Shown: positions 47,742 to 61,030 of the stretch, one piece after another
Position numbering within the stretch: position 1 is the first letter of the stretch
How the letters are laid out: every line of letters starts with the position of its first letter
DNA from: Channa striata
Lineage: Eukaryota; Chordata; Actinopteri; Anabantiformes; Channidae
Reading direction: 5' to 3'
Length of the DNA stretch: 64,000 nt
Assembly (NCBI GenBank): GCA_033026295.1
Contig: CM065176.1
Span: 10,147,945 to 10,211,944, forward strand
Program-made: the position numbers and the translations under genes
Notes under the pieces: generated by a model
Database searches by the model: none
What the model was told of the DNA's origin: nothing
What the model saw: only the letters and a program-made list of their open reading frames with translations

Positions 47742-48424
47742 GTTACATTTTACAATGCTTAAAATGAAATAATTTGTTCCAAACTGAGCCGAGAAGCATC
47801 TTCAACGTCAAACCTTCACACATTAAGTTGTGGCTCATGTGATGTACAGTAGACTGCCCAACTTAGTCAAGGGGGTAAATGCCAAGTGTAATTTAACGCA
47901 GAGGCTATAGTTTAGATCATGTTCTCACATGGGATGATGTCACCGCTGTGAAATTAGCAGTCCTTATTTTGCACAGGTCACTTACACATTTGACTGCACA
48001 CCCACACATACCCACATACTATACCTCTTCATATTGGAGCACAAATCCTAACAGAGTTCATGCACAGATTTACGTGGAAAGAAATAATATAAAAAGTATT
48101 TGTTTTGTCAAGCTGCTAAATAACACTATGATGTTTAAGTGAGGGATTTTCTTAAATGTTATATCTTTCATGGGGTTATATGTGTCATACTTTAGGTTTA
48201 CAGTAATTTCTGCCCAACGCTTTTGTGTTTACATCGACTGGCCACTTTGCAGGTGGAATCTGAAGTCACAGGTATCTAGAAACAGCAACAGGCTGCAGAC
48301 GTGCTCTGGTCTTCTTAAATTTAGTCTTTTCTGTCACAACACGCAATACAAGCAATACTGGTTGACACCAGTGGACTTTTTTAAATCTTTAGTTTTTTTA
48401 GGGTCTTCTCCTCTGTTTTTCTGA
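47740..48424. other. Unannotated unique sequence
   Basis: No feature supported. Confidence 0.55.
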
Positions 48425-48643
48425 TCACACTCACACACATTTACACAAACTCACACCTGGAAGTTGCCCAGTACAACCAGTCTGGTCTGTGACCACTGAG
48501 CAGACGAGGTTAAGGACCTGCTGGTGGTGTTGATGAGGGAGGAGGCAGGCGTTGCTTTTTCACTTGCCCTCCCCAGATTTTTAACCCAGCAACCTTCCCG
48601 TCACAAGTTCACCTCTCTGACCTTTAGACCACCACTGCCCCAT
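48425..48643 (-). mobile_element. Decayed tRNA-derived SINE
   Basis: Read on the minus strand, the head (48643 leftwards) has the layout GGCAGTGGTGGTCTAAAGGTC, then AGAGAGGTGAACTTGTGAC, then GGGTTAAAAATC. These resemble a tRNA A box and a degraded B box (GGTTCGAATCC). The body continues to a CA/TG-rich tail near 48430. I recognise its words (CAGTCTGGTCTGTGACCACTG; CTGGTGGTGTTGATGAGGGAG) from multi-copy fish sequence. The exact family name is uncertain. Confidence 0.6.
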
Positions 48644-51600
48644 TTAGTGGTGTGTGTGCCAAACTGAAATGGAGTGGGAACCGCACCCTCTGTGGTCACA
48701 CTTTCTGTGATTGAGAGCCGCTCTGGAAATTCCACCAAATCACAAAATACAATTTGTCTAGCCACCTAAAATGAGACAGTTACTGAGCTACAGATTATTA
48801 ATTTACTTGTCATTCACTTTATTGTATAAAGCAATGACCAAACTGAGGACAGTTCAGAAATAACATTGCTGCTGTACGTTACCAAACCCTGGTTCAATTT
48901 GTTTCATCTTTACAAAAAATAATCTTCATCAACAGAAGACAATCTCATTCTGAGTAACATATATTTGTGTTTGCTACAAGCAAACTATTCATCCCTACAC
49001 ATAGTTCCCTGACAGAGACGTATAAATCTAGCTTTACACTTATTCAGTGTTCCGCTCCCAGTAATGGGGCCAGGCTGTGGTAAGCTGCTTGAAATAGAAG
49101 AAGGAAAGAAAAGAAACACAGAAAAGAGGCATGAGACAAGGAAGCAACGGCAGATACATGGTTCCAGATGCATTTACCAACCCAAGGTAGCTTTGCTTCA
49201 CTTTGATAGTAAAGCACTGAAGCCCCATCAAAAATGATCAGCCAACCGTGGCAGGTGGCTAAATTTGGACATGCGTGCGATGGACACTGACTCAGAACAG
49301 AAGCATCTTCACAAAGACGCCAGGTAGAGGAGACAGCAGTGAACATCATAATTCATAATCGGTTACAGACCTTAAAAAAATGGTAGGTCACATGGAAGGT
49401 GATAAAAATGATGTGAAAATTGATATGCGGTCAATGCCCGGATGTTTTTAATGTGGCGACAGAAATATGAGGAGAGTAACTAAAATGGTTTTGAGCTCTA
49501 AATGTGTTGAGCTCCATTTTAGGGCTGAAGCAGTGACATTACAGCTGAATCCCGTGTAAAATCTGTCTGACATCACTCACCGAGGCTTTTCCATCTCACA
49601 ATCTGAGCGCTGTTTTATTTGGAGACCGTGATAGTCTCACACTCTATTTTACTTGCGCACACTCACTCTTTTATACAATAATGTGCAATAACACAGACTC
49701 ATGCACAATCGCATATGCACCCACACATAGTAAGTGTTCTCAGACAGGGCGAGTGAGTGATATTCCTGGTGTGGTTGAAGGGTGGAGTGGGAAAGAGTGG
49801 ACCAAATCTGGTTTAAAGTTAGAATCGTGTTGCCATATGAAAATGACCTCATTTCTAAATCGAGGGAAACCCTGATGGATGCTTTGGAACACAATACAGT
49901 GGCAGGTCACCCCAGGATCTCTGTCACGCATGATAATAATCTCACAGCAGTGAGTGAAAAAATCTGAGCATGGGAGAGAAGTCACATGTCCACTTATGAC
50001 TCCATGGCTCCTTTTTGTGCCAGTCAGTCCATTAATGCGAGACATTAATAACTCTAAGGGCGTCCTATCAGAAGACACACGTCCTATATGAACAGTGCAG
50101 TATAGATGCCTCATGTATGTTTATGTTCATACTTTATGATGAAGTAGGGTCATGGCTGATATGGAACAAACCAAGAATCAAGCCCATTACTTGCCTCTAT
50201 ACTTTCTTGGCATTGCCAGACACGCGACTTGAGTCGAGTGGCATCAGCACGTCACCGTGACATTCTGTATTTACCAAACTTTAGGCCAGTGACGTCAGAC
50301 GCCTAATGATATTTAAGAAGCCCATCCAGTCCAGCATCACCTCATAAACAAAACCAAACCCTTGGGCCTTGGATATACTGTTTACCAACATGTACACATA
50401 GACAGCAGTAGCGTCTTCAGTGTCACTGTTTACGTACTTCTGATTTTTCATAACATACGCTGAGCAGAAGTTGCAATTCTTGCGCAGAAAACGGTAATGA
50501 CAGAAATGTAATGCACGTAAATGTAGGAAGTTTTAGACAAACTTAAAAAGTTTAATCACCGACATTGTGCACAACAGGTGGTTCAGTGATTCAAAGTTGC
50601 TGCTCAGACCACTTGATATCAGCCCTTTAGTTGTGGTGTTAATTTCCCATGACGTGCGCAACAAAACCAAACCAAACAAAACCAAACAAACCAACAGAGG
50701 ATACAGAAGGTCACTGTGTGCACTAGCAAATATATCTGTGGCCTTGGTCCCCAGTCTAGCCATTATGGAGCACAATAGAACGCGGTATCAAACACTCCAA
50801 CCTCTCCCAACCTCATTTTGATGTTTCCAGCTAGACCAGGCTGCAGGTGAGGGGGGGCTTATCAGTGAGGGGCACGGCTCAGCTGTTCTAAATTAGGGAA
50901 ACCTTGTCTGAGAATTACAAAAGAAGAAAAACATCTGACTGATCCTTAACATCACCTTTCCCAAAGAGACAAAAAGACAGAAGTGGGCACAAACGTGGGA
51001 AAAAAGCACAGGAAAATAGAAACGAGGAGAAGGATGGATGGAAAAGTGACAGTAAAATGTCATAATTTGTGACTGATTAGCCACCATTTCCAATTAGAAC
51101 AACAGAGGACAGGAAAACCAGAGGGAGGGAGAGAGGGATGGGGTCAGTGTGGTTCATTTCCATCCAGCAAGCCTCAAAACGCACACACACACAAACAAGA
51201 ACTTTCATGGAGCAGAGTTTTCCAACAGGAGTCCAATTTGTGTTTGGGCTCACTTACACTATTATATTGGTCCAGTATGATCTCAGCTCAGACTGAGGCT
51301 AAACGTCTGTGTCTGTCTGTTTGTAGGTGGGATTCTGTATTTGTGTGTGAGAGAGCGCTTGCATTCGTGTGTGTGTATGTGGGATATCTACGTTTGCATA
51401 CGTGTGTGTGTGTGTGTGTGTGTGTGCATGGGGCTGCCAGTGTGTCTGACAGGAGAGCAGAGGTCATGCTAAGGTTGGGATGAAGTCAGAATGTAATTAT
51501 GCTTCAATGAACCAAAGGGGAAGTAATAAAGACCAGCTGCATGTTGTGTGACTCTTAAAGTTCCACTTAAAGCAAGCTGCACGTTCTCTCTGCTCTCCCG

Positions 51601-51706
51601 CACTGTGCTGAGAAGGGGAATACGCGGTATGTTAATGCTCCTGCCTCGAAAAAGGGATACAAGCAGAGTTTAGAAAAATACACACATGTGCACAGACACA
51701 CAAACA

Positions 51707-51741
<35 letters not shown>

Positions 51742-52060
51742 GCATTATTAAAAAACACAGCATCAGCAGCAAATAAAGAGATAATAAAAATGGCCAAAAT
51801 ATTTCCTCTCACATTCTAATGGGGCGGGGTTGCCAAGGTGACCTGGCACGCAGCCAGCGACGGAGATGGTCACCGAGTGCATATATGGGAGGAAAAGGGG
51901 GTAAGAAGGGAGGGCGACACACCAGGTGGTTTCACTCGGGGGATCCAGTCTCGACTGCCTGTGTCAAAAAAAGGGAAAAAAAAAGAGGGGAAGGGAAAAA
52001 AGCTTGACTGGCCCGTCAAAAACAAGAGGGAAAAAGGGAGAACTTTATCTTCCCTGAATG
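48644..52060. other. Long unannotated stretch with simple repeats
   Basis: TG array at 51402-51426 and a compound CA/GA array at 51705-51741. A chance 124-codon minus-strand frame occurs at 49740-50114. No gene or transposon is supported. Confidence 0.55.
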
Positions 52061-52205
52061 AGCCTCCCACTTTTCTCTCTCCCTCTGGTGATTTTTTTCC
52101 CTTTCTGTTCTCTCCTTCTCTGTTTTGTTCATATCCTAAATCTGTCTCATTCTCTCTACTTTCTCTCTTATTTTTCTCTTTTCCTCATCCTCCCCTCCTC
52201 ATCTG
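52061..52205. repeat. Long polypyrimidine tract
   Basis: About 140 bp of nearly pure C/T. It lies directly before a TTTTGCAG acceptor-like site and could serve as a polypyrimidine tract, though it is much longer than needed. Confidence 0.85.
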
Positions 52206-52228
52206 TCACACTCAGACATGTTTTGCAG

Positions 52229-52349
52229 GGCCTGCCATCCATAGATACCGTATCCACCAACAGTAGCTCGCCAGTGGAGAGCCCCCGGGGAGGATGGAGA
52301 GCTGGGGGAGGGCCTCCCGGGAAGGCCCTCTGGGTACAGGGTGATACGG
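52229..52349 (+). CDS. Candidate internal exon, unknown protein
   Basis: The acceptor-like ATGTTTTGCAG ends at 52228 and the donor-like ACGG/GTGAGA falls at 52350. The 121 bases between are open in a frame that starts GLPSIDTVSTNSSSPVESP and continues Gly/Pro-rich to QGDT. The peptide looks like a disordered Ser/Pro-rich linker of a regulatory protein. GC is well above the surroundings. The frame also stays open beyond the donor, so the exon limits are not decided by stops. No family is recognised. Confidence 0.3.
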
Positions 52350-55300
52350 GTGAGATGGAAAGGAGGTCACAAGCAGCACTACCTGATAACAACAGCGGCT
52401 CTATCTGGAGACGCACTGCGTGGAAGGAGGGTGGCCCACGTCCAGTGCAACAATACACACAGAGAGACACGGGTCAAGAATATTCAACGGAAAGAAAACA
52501 ATGCAGCATAAGACAGGTTTCTTTTTATTCAACATCATAAGTAAAGAGAAATACGTGACAAAACGGAAGTGAAACCAGGGGCAGCTACAGAGGAATCATG
52601 AGAAAACATTTTAAAAGATGTGGACACTCATTATAAGCCCCAAACGTATTTCTGTTTCCTTGAGAAAAATACAATCAGCACTTCCAGCGTCTGCTGTTCA
52701 AAATCTGCTGCGTTTAAGAAGAAGCTCTATGTGGTTATATGTCATCAAGGGTTTTTTAGCCATTGTCGATGTTTGATTGCTACAGCCTTATTATTAAGAT
52801 CAACTATGCTGAAGCCACAAAAATACTATATTTAATTGTTTTATTTTTTAATTGTTTTATAACAATTTCACATGAGCGATAGCAGGAGCAAATGTCTTTC
52901 ACTCTGACGAGCCACACCGAGCATGAACAAATTCAGAATAGTGAGAAAAAGCAGCATTTCACTTCAGCCAAGTTCATACACATGCTTACATTTCTGCGTA
53001 AAAGCTCCTCATAATACGTGGCTTATGGGGTCCCATGAAAGTATTTATGAGTTATTGGGAACTTATATGAAGGAGAGAGAGAGGTACCGCTTGGCTCTTA
53101 CAGCTCAGCCTGCTGGGAAGAAAAAAAACGCCTGGATTCCATGAGCTTCCCGGGAAAAACAAGCAGAACTTTATCAGGGAAAGTACAAGTCACTGGGTCC
53201 TGATGTGGCAACTGGAAGCTGTTGTCAGGAGGCAGCTACGTTAACAGATACTCGGCAGTCATCCCCAAAACATGTGGCTCCTGTAAAAACAACCCACGGA
53301 CCCCCCACCCCCCACGTGAACCCCTGCCACTCTGCAGTCTCACTGCCCAGTCAACAGCCAGGGAGACGGAGATGTGTTTTTTCCTCAGGGTGTCCCCCCT
53401 TGGGTATGATGCATGTGCGGGTGGGTGAGTGTGTGCATGTGTAAGACAGAGGCTGTCGTTGGCTTTCATTTAGATGAGCGAGTGGTGCTGTTGCTTAGAT
53501 GAGGTTGGTGCCAGCTTTGTCTAATTAGGTTTTAAATGGGAAAATCTAAACATTTACATTTTGGTTTGGATTTTTTAGGCACTTTCCCTTTGTTCTACAT
53601 CCTGAATGTAAAGACGAGAATGAGTGGAGATCACGGGGGTGGCGTGCAACAGGGACTCCCAGCTTACAGACCCACCAGGATGATCACTCAATAAACATTT
53701 TCATCTTTGTCTTTTATCTGATGCTCTAATAAAACATGGATCTCACAGACTCTTAGAACTTCATCCTGGTCGCAGAAAGACCCTGTTTGTGGCTCTCATG
53801 CATTACCATTTTATTCACGGTACAGAGATTGGCATCTAGTATACAGAAAGATGATTTTGTGTATTAATCATATCCATGTCCAAAAATGACTAAAGTAGAT
53901 TAACAAGGAACACAACTCCACATAGTTCTTTATTCCAAAATGTCTGTATGACAAATTCTTAATAAATGTTGATCCAAATGATCAGAATGTGCTTTAATTT
54001 CTATCGCGATCAGAGGACTGACTCAACATGATGAGAGAAGATTCACTGTTGGTTTTAGCACCTGTGTGGTGCTTTTCTGAATTTCCCATAAGAACCCTCA
54101 CAAACCTCTTTAATCTGGATCAAGAATCACCAGTAACACAGTGCATCAATAAATAAAGTAAAAAGAATGTAAGACATAAACCTGCAGAGAACTTTCACCT
54201 GACTGTGCAGCTCCAGTCAGCTTGGAAGAGCTTTATAGTGAGTTTCAGTTCTTTTTTTTTAAATAGCTTGGCTTATGAAATGAAAACGTGTGGTTTTTGG
54301 GGAAGATGCAAAAAAGCTGCTCCACAGACAGCTCGTGTAAATTTGGGTTTTTTAAGTGCTGATTAAACATGGTTGGAATATTAGAAGCTGATCTAGCCAG
54401 CTATTCACATAGCGGGTAGACCGAAAACAAAAAAACTTAAGGGACTAAAAAAAGAACTAAATTAGATGTTATACCTAAAATCGGCCCTGAAACGATTCTT
54501 ATTTGTAATGAATCAATGTGCAAATAAATTACAAGACAGGAGAAAAGTAACATAGACATGAGCGCCGTACGGTTACAGACGTAATGTTTAAGTTCATGCT
54601 GGGGGAAAGGGTGTAACGCTGTCAACCTGACTATGTTTGTAAGGTCACACCAAATATTAATGAAGCAGGAAGCAGAATTTGTCAAGGCCGTTAGAGGGTG
54701 ACCAGGTTGTTGCGAGGAAGTTAAATGTCCAATAGTAGCAAGATGAACTCAGCAACTATTCTGCCAGTGATTTTCCACTCAACCTATGACACTCATGTGA
54801 AGAGAGAACACAGTGGCATGCCAGAAAGTCCCCAAAATAAATTTTATACTTTTTCTTGGCAGTAATGTTTCATTTCACAGCTTACGCTTCTCTCGTGACA
54901 GTCCTCAGCCATGAACTAGTAAACACATCCTTTAGGAAACCTCAACATCTCTCCTCACAATAGATCTATATTAGTTTAAAAAAACTATTCTGGATAGCCA
55001 AACAACAGACTGGAGCAAAAAACACGCACCTCCTGAAAAACACACGAGGCTTAAAAGAAAGCACTGAACAAAAAACACTTCCTGTCGTGTGTTTAAACCT
55101 CACTGACCCAGAGACAAAAGTATGTGCTGAATAACAGGCAGGTTGGTGTCAGGGTGGGCATCCTGAACAGCGCCTAGAGAGGGACGAGGGGAGAGCGGAT
55201 GCAGCTGGGTCTACGGACGGCCCGCAACCCCTGGGTCACCCTATGTTAGATGAGAGATGTCTGCAAAACAACAACCATTTTTAACGGCCAGGGAAATCAC

Positions 55301-56599
55301 ACCGTCTGACAAATAAAAAAAAAAAAAAAGAGAGAGTCGCACTTTGAGAGCGGGAATAGAGCTGCAGCAAACATCATTTCGATCAGACTCCTGCTTCCGT
55401 GCAGCCATGGGGCCAATGCAGAGGGCAAACACACAGAGAGAAGCTGGTTCTACTTTGCATTGTCTTTAGCATAGCGTAATAACAACCAGCAAAACAACAT
55501 GTTGTTCATCTGTACAAATGTGCTGAATGTGGAAGAGGACAAAATAATTGCTGTGAGAAGCTTCCAAAGTTGTTCGAGTCTGTGCGGTGTCATTTCCAAA
55601 GCTTGATTCATACTGACCGTGTTCGCGTGTCCACATCGGTGACTTACAGTAAATGTTGTCATCACCCCAGTCCACAAGGGTCCCGAAAAGAGTCTCAGCG
55701 AACAGCCAGAAATGTTGCATTTATTTCAACATCCTTGACATGTGAAGCAGTTACTCATACTGTTTTAATTCTTTCACTTTTTCATTTTGTTCAGTCAAAC
55801 ACAACAAACGCAGAAACGCTTCTTCCTATCGTTGCTACTTTCTAACATTGCCATCACATTTTGTAGCAGGATTCTAAAAATGTGCGGAACGTGTCTCCGT
55901 CTGTATAGAAGTGTGTGTGTATTTGTCCATCTCAGGAAATAATACCTGAGCCTTAAGGCTATAGGATCTAGCATATTTCGCATATTTTACCTGTACTCTG
56001 TGGGAACGTGACCACAACAATGCAGTCCATAGCACGGCATTACCATGGTGCTATTTTAGGTCTATTGCTACACTAAAGGCTGATTTGCAGTACGCTCTCA
56101 CAAATTGCAGTACGATCAGCTTTGCCCACATTTACATAACTTTCCAAAGCTCAAAAATCCAGTAGTCCACATTCTGCAGCAACTGAGCAGCTTTCCTCCA
56201 CTCGCTCTGTTGCTTCTGTGATGTGGCAGAGATGTTAAGTTCAGATGTCCACATTTCTACAGGGATAGACCTGGATATTTACAGCATGACCTTTTCAAGT
56301 TGGTAATCGGTGGATTTGTTGAGTGTTCAGAATATTATTTTAACATTTAGAAAACATACAAGTTATGCAATGTGCAAGTATACATCACAAAACCATGATC
56401 AGATATATTTAAGTGTCTGTGAGAACCATAGACATTTGAGAAAGATAGAAAACCTATTAAATCGTTATGAAGTTTTAGCCCAGGTGCTCGGATGCAGCAT
56501 TGTAATAGAGGAAGATGTAACGCAAACACACAGTCCCATACACATTCTCCCTCAAAGGAGTCTGAAGTTTCACATACTTCACATAGCACAGAAACACAC
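52350..56599. other. Long unannotated stretch
   Basis: No gene supported. The block at about 53455-53600 (TTTCATTTAGATGAGCG, TTGTCTAATTAGG) looks mildly regulatory. A 15-A run lies at about 55315-55329. The word TTGCAGTACG is duplicated near 56090 and 56105. Confidence 0.5.
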
Positions 56600-56790
56600 A
56601 ACATTCACACCTACGGGCATTGTAGTGTCTCCAGTTAACCTAACCTGGTTGACCACGTTAACCTTTGGACTGTGGTAGGAAACTGGAGCACTCTGGGAAG
56701 AACGTGCAGACGCAGGAAGGTTTCAGTTCGCCGGCAGATTCAAACCCAGAATCTTTCCTGTGAGAGGTGACCACTGCACCACTGGACAGA
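56600..56790 (-). mobile_element. tRNA-derived SINE, fairly well preserved
   Basis: On the minus strand the head reads AGTGGTGCAGTGGTCACC (complement of about 56768-56785, an A-box-like TGGTGCAGTGG). Next come TCTCACAGGAAAG and GGGTTTGAATCT (56737-56748, a B-box-like match to GGTTCGAATC). The body then carries TGCTCCAGTTTCCTACCACAG, GGTTAGGTTAACTGG and CCCGTAGGTGTGAATG. I recognise these words from a very common dispersed repeat of teleost genomes. Internal promoter boxes are diverged, so it is unlikely to be active. Confidence 0.75.
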
Positions 56791-59139
56791 TGTAGTAAAA
56801 TATACACAAGGGTTAATCTTCCTGCTCCTCGTCCACCTAATGGGCCACATTAATCAAGATTACCCTGCGTGTAAAACATGTGGCCATTAAGAAATGCAGG
56901 GGCCAAAAAATGTATTTAACAGATGCAGCATGTGCCAAATGTTTTCATCGGCCTCTCAATTCACTGCAGCCTTGTGGCTGAAACGTGTTTCATTGCATAC
57001 ATTAAAAATGCTCTCGGTATAAATGTGTTAGTATTTTGCATGATAAATGGGAACCCACTGAGTGGTGTCCACGCTACAGTCGAGTTAAGATGAGGACACC
57101 GAGTGGTCAAGGCCGAAAAGCAAACACTGAAATCCCACAGAGCCCTCCGGCTCTCCACTCTAAAGCCTGTCAAATATTTGTATGTATATATGTATATGTG
57201 TGCGCCCCACCCAACATTTCGAAACATTCTGCCAAACACAGATCCATGTAAGGTCATTAGCCCACCTCGGATGTCTCTGCTTTGTGTCTTCATGGCAACT
57301 TCCCAAACACTTAACTCCTCTCTGCCAGGGCTTCCCACAACTCACACAAACACGCCCTGTCTCATATAGATACACACACGGCACATACACACACATACAA
57401 ACAGGATATAACAACCTGGCTGCCGTAGTGCAGGAGGCCTTTAGGAAGGATCGAATAACAATTTTTAACCCTTTATGAACTAATTCATTTGTTTTTACAG
57501 CCTCTATGTGTGTCAGCAATCCCTCCTTCTAACCTTTACTTGCTAAGGATCCATATTGTTTGGGGTGGCAGTGATTTATACGGAACCGCACTGCAAACAG
57601 AGATTAACCTGGGTTCACAGAAGAAGGAGCCCAACCTCTTCAACAGGTAGATTGACCACTTAAGACCTGTTCATCAAGAATTTACAACTCCCGGGAATAA
57701 ATGTGCTGTGTTATACTAGACTCACCAATCTAGGCCAGAGCAGTCAGTTGTTCCTGCCTGCTATCAAACAGCCACTAATGCTCAGAGGAGTTTAGTCAAT
57801 AAAGACACGGGACACGCTTTGGAGCTGGTGTTGGACTTTGTGTGTGGCTTGAGGTCAGTGTGTTGTAAGACATCGTATTGCTCATCTTGTAATGAAGTAG
57901 GAGCTGATGACGTCACCATCGATAAGACAGGGCGCTGCTCTGAATAACACAGATAGATGGAGATGAGATCACTTTCTGGGGAGACTGTGGGAAGGTCGTG
58001 TTCTTGATTGGAACTGGACTATCAAGACAGGAGCCTGCTGTTGGTAAAACTCCTGTGTTCACACTTTGCTTCCAGCACGGCCGCCCTACCATATCAGGAG
58101 ACCGTTTGGCCGACACGGCGCAGATCAGAAAGCATCGCGAGTGACAGAATCATCACCGCGTCCACTATGTCAGCTGTTTTTGTGTCAAAAATGATTAGAG
58201 TCTGAACCATATGAGGGTTCTCAGAGGAAGACTGCCTCAGTATAGAAATTCAAACCATTAACCCACCAGGCTTAACAACATACTTTTGCAATGAAACTAA
58301 ATGGCAAACTTGTTTTCGAGTGTTGCTGTTTTAGGGCACAGTTCTGCACTCATCACCTGCAGTGAATTTATTAGACCCCTCCATGGATGAGGTCAGTGTG
58401 TTTAAGCCCAGGGATATGCTAGGTATTTTAGTAACTAAAATACACACACACACACACACATGCATTTCCACACACGTTATCGCACACATGCACACCACGA
58501 ACGCACAGAACCGGCACACAGACAACTCTCACTCATACTTTCACACACAAACACACACAGTATGACTCAGGCCGGCAGAATGTGTTTGCTGCCTGCTCAG
58601 CTCTCATCTGGAAGCTCCAGACATGAGATAACATGGATCCAATGATGACCGTCTGTCTGACTTAGGAAAATCGACCCCCTTGGGCTGAGTCCTGTTACTT
58701 GCTGCCCAACGCACACACAGATGCAGACGCACAACAGATACGAGCACAGATGTACACAAATAACATCCAGCCAGCTCCGTGGCATATTCTGTCTAGTCCC
58801 AAACAATCACAAGGCAGCATGCGTGATGTGTTGCTTATGGCTGAGAAGAAATTTACACATGCCATCCATTCATTTACCTAGTTGTTTATCTGTGATTAAT
58901 CGGGGCACTACATCCTGTCACCCATACACAAAACAAGTCATACATCTGCTGCCTAATGGCTCAGCCTAGTAATGCGGGATATGTAATGTCTGCCTCAGTG
59001 GATTTAAACACATGCTGGTGGATCCCATGAAGAACACAGGACAATGTGGAAGATGTATCAGGCCCAGAAAAGGCCCTGAGTGCCAGAAGTGGTCACAAAA
59101 CCATGTGCAATATTAAACATAAATGTTTCTATTTTTAAT
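56791..59139. other. Unannotated stretch with a small CA array
   Basis: A CA array lies at 58442-58460 and CA-rich words at 57365-57400. The segment 57225-57275 shares a roughly 47-bp word string with 30905-30951. No gene supported. Confidence 0.5.
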
Positions 59140-59250
59140 GCATCTCACCGCGGTTAGCTTTCTGTCTGACGGCCTGCAGCAGCACAGGGCCCCTGCTAAT
59201 ATCTCAAAAGCCATAGATTCACAGGGATCTCGGTGCCTCAGCCAACACAT
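59140..59250. promoter_or_regulatory. Conserved-looking noncoding block
   Basis: Unique, GC-balanced segment with TTTTTAATGCATCTCACC, GGTTAGCTTTCTGTCTGACGG and CCCTGCTAATATCTC. No coding support. Inference from texture. Confidence 0.25.
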
Positions 59251-59652
59251 GTATAGACGCACATGCACACTCACATTTGGTAGCAGTGCCTTGCACAAAT
59301 ATATACAGTAAGACTACACACAAGCACCAGTGTTCCTAAATCACATCGGACTGTGTAAACCCGACGTATGCAGGTGTCCCATTACAGATAGATTCATGTT
59401 ATTTTACCCCTTTGCCATTTTCCTCCCCGGCCAAACACAACACAGTTTGGAAACTCAGCATGGATCTGTTCCAATCATTGCCATAGTTGCCATTTTCATA
59501 GCATTACATTTTTCCAGAGTGGAGAACTTCAGTTTGTTTTTACTGCTACTGTCACACATTCAGCTGCCCTGCAACCTGATTCATTCTGCTGAACCTGACA
59601 GAGCTCCTTTGTATCATAAAATTGGCACAGTGAGTGTACATAGTACATGCTT

Positions 59653-59679
59653 CACACACACACACACACACACACACAC
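59653..59679. repeat. (CA)n microsatellite
   Basis: About 13 units. A second CA array lies at 59761-59781. Confidence 0.97.
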
Positions 59680-59881
59680 GTAAATACACACCGAACATAT
59701 GGAAATGTGCATTCTCATGTGCTAATCACAGACAACAAAGGCGTCTCCTCAAACACAAAACACACACACACACACACACACTCAACAGTAAGAAGGTGAG
59801 CTGGTTCCTTTGCATCAGAGTTTCCCCCAGTCCGCCTTTTTGGGAAATAATAAGTAGCATTTAACAGGCACAAAAGGAAAC

Positions 59882-59942
59882 AGAGAGAGAGAGAAAGATG
59901 GAGTGAGTGAGAGAGAGAGAGCGAGAGAGAGAGAGAGAGAGG
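59882..59942. repeat. (GA)n array with interruptions
   Basis: GA/GAGT/GCGA purine array of about 60 bp. Chance frames on both strands cross it. Confidence 0.95.
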
Positions 59943-61020
59943 CCGCTCACACAAAGAGCGTGTTTGAGCGCCAGCGTTGCAGATGGAGCAAGTGAGTGCG
60001 CAATAACCACACTGATGACTGATATTTCTTTAACACTGGAGCCTATTCCTCCGCATGGAAAAGCACAGAGAAGAAGAGGAGATGGAGGGGAGGGCAGGGC
60101 GACTGGGGGTGAAAAACACTGTATTCACCTGATGCCAGACCATAACATTATGACCCAATGCCTGTTATATTTACTGGTGGGGAACACTTGGTGGTGCAGG
60201 AAGTAGCTATAACATTGTTTTTCCCTCTTGTTAAAAAGCCTGTGTTCTAGTAAAACCTTGGGGGGTTCAAACCCACAGCTCCCCTCACACTGCTTCCAGG
60301 GGCAAAGCTGAGTCACCTGAGCCCACCTCTGCCCTGGAACTCTCTCCATCATCAGTGTCTTTTGTATTTATATTTCTCTTCATCTTGTTTCTATCTTCCT
60401 TCGGGGGGGTAGCCAAAGCGTGCAGAAAAAAGCCAAGTCAAAAACGGGAAAAAGATATTTATATTGCAAATGTACCAACTTTAATGGATCCATAATGTAG
60501 CCCATGGGAGAATCTGCTTTCACACTGCACTGGCCACTAAGTGGGCCGGGGATGTATATAACGGATATATGCATTGAAACACAATCCAGGGTCTAAAATA
60601 ATTTTGCCTATATGGCGCTGTTATGTAAAAGTGTTTAAAGATTTGACTAAGACTAACACAGAGAGAGGTCAAAGAAATATAATAGAGTCCCTCTTTTATG
60701 AGTCATTTAGTGGGTCATGGGCTGCCTTCTTAAGATGCCATCAACACAACAGAGGGATCTTTCACACACGCACAAACAGATATTATGTTACAGGAACAAC
60801 AACCAAGAACAGAAGGGAAAATGAAAAAAAAAAAAAGAAAACAGGCCATGATCATAACAAGGCCCAGGCAAGATTGATCTGTTGTTGTCTGGATGAGGAC
60901 ATTGCAGAGCAAACTTTTTAATTACAAATAGATTAGACCACTGTGATGTTGTTGTGTGGTCTCTGTGTAAACTCCCTCAAAATTTTGTTTTGAGACTTGC
61001 GTGGATTCCTTCCCTTTTGT
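59943..61020. other. Unannotated unique sequence
   Basis: A TATATAACGG word lies at about 60555 and an A-rich run at about 60824-60840. No gene is supported. This stretch lies just upstream of the promoter-like segment. Confidence 0.5.
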
Positions 61021-61030
61021 TTGTCTTCAG

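Noticed and set aside
51838..52266. 142-codon frame overlapping the polypyrimidine tract
   Set aside because: Lys/Gly-rich then Phe/Ser/Leu-rich low complexity; it lies in a different frame from the exon candidate at 52229.
60255..60280. GGGTTCAAACCC, B-box-like word
   Set aside because: No A box or cloverleaf around it; it is a short palindrome, not a tRNA gene.
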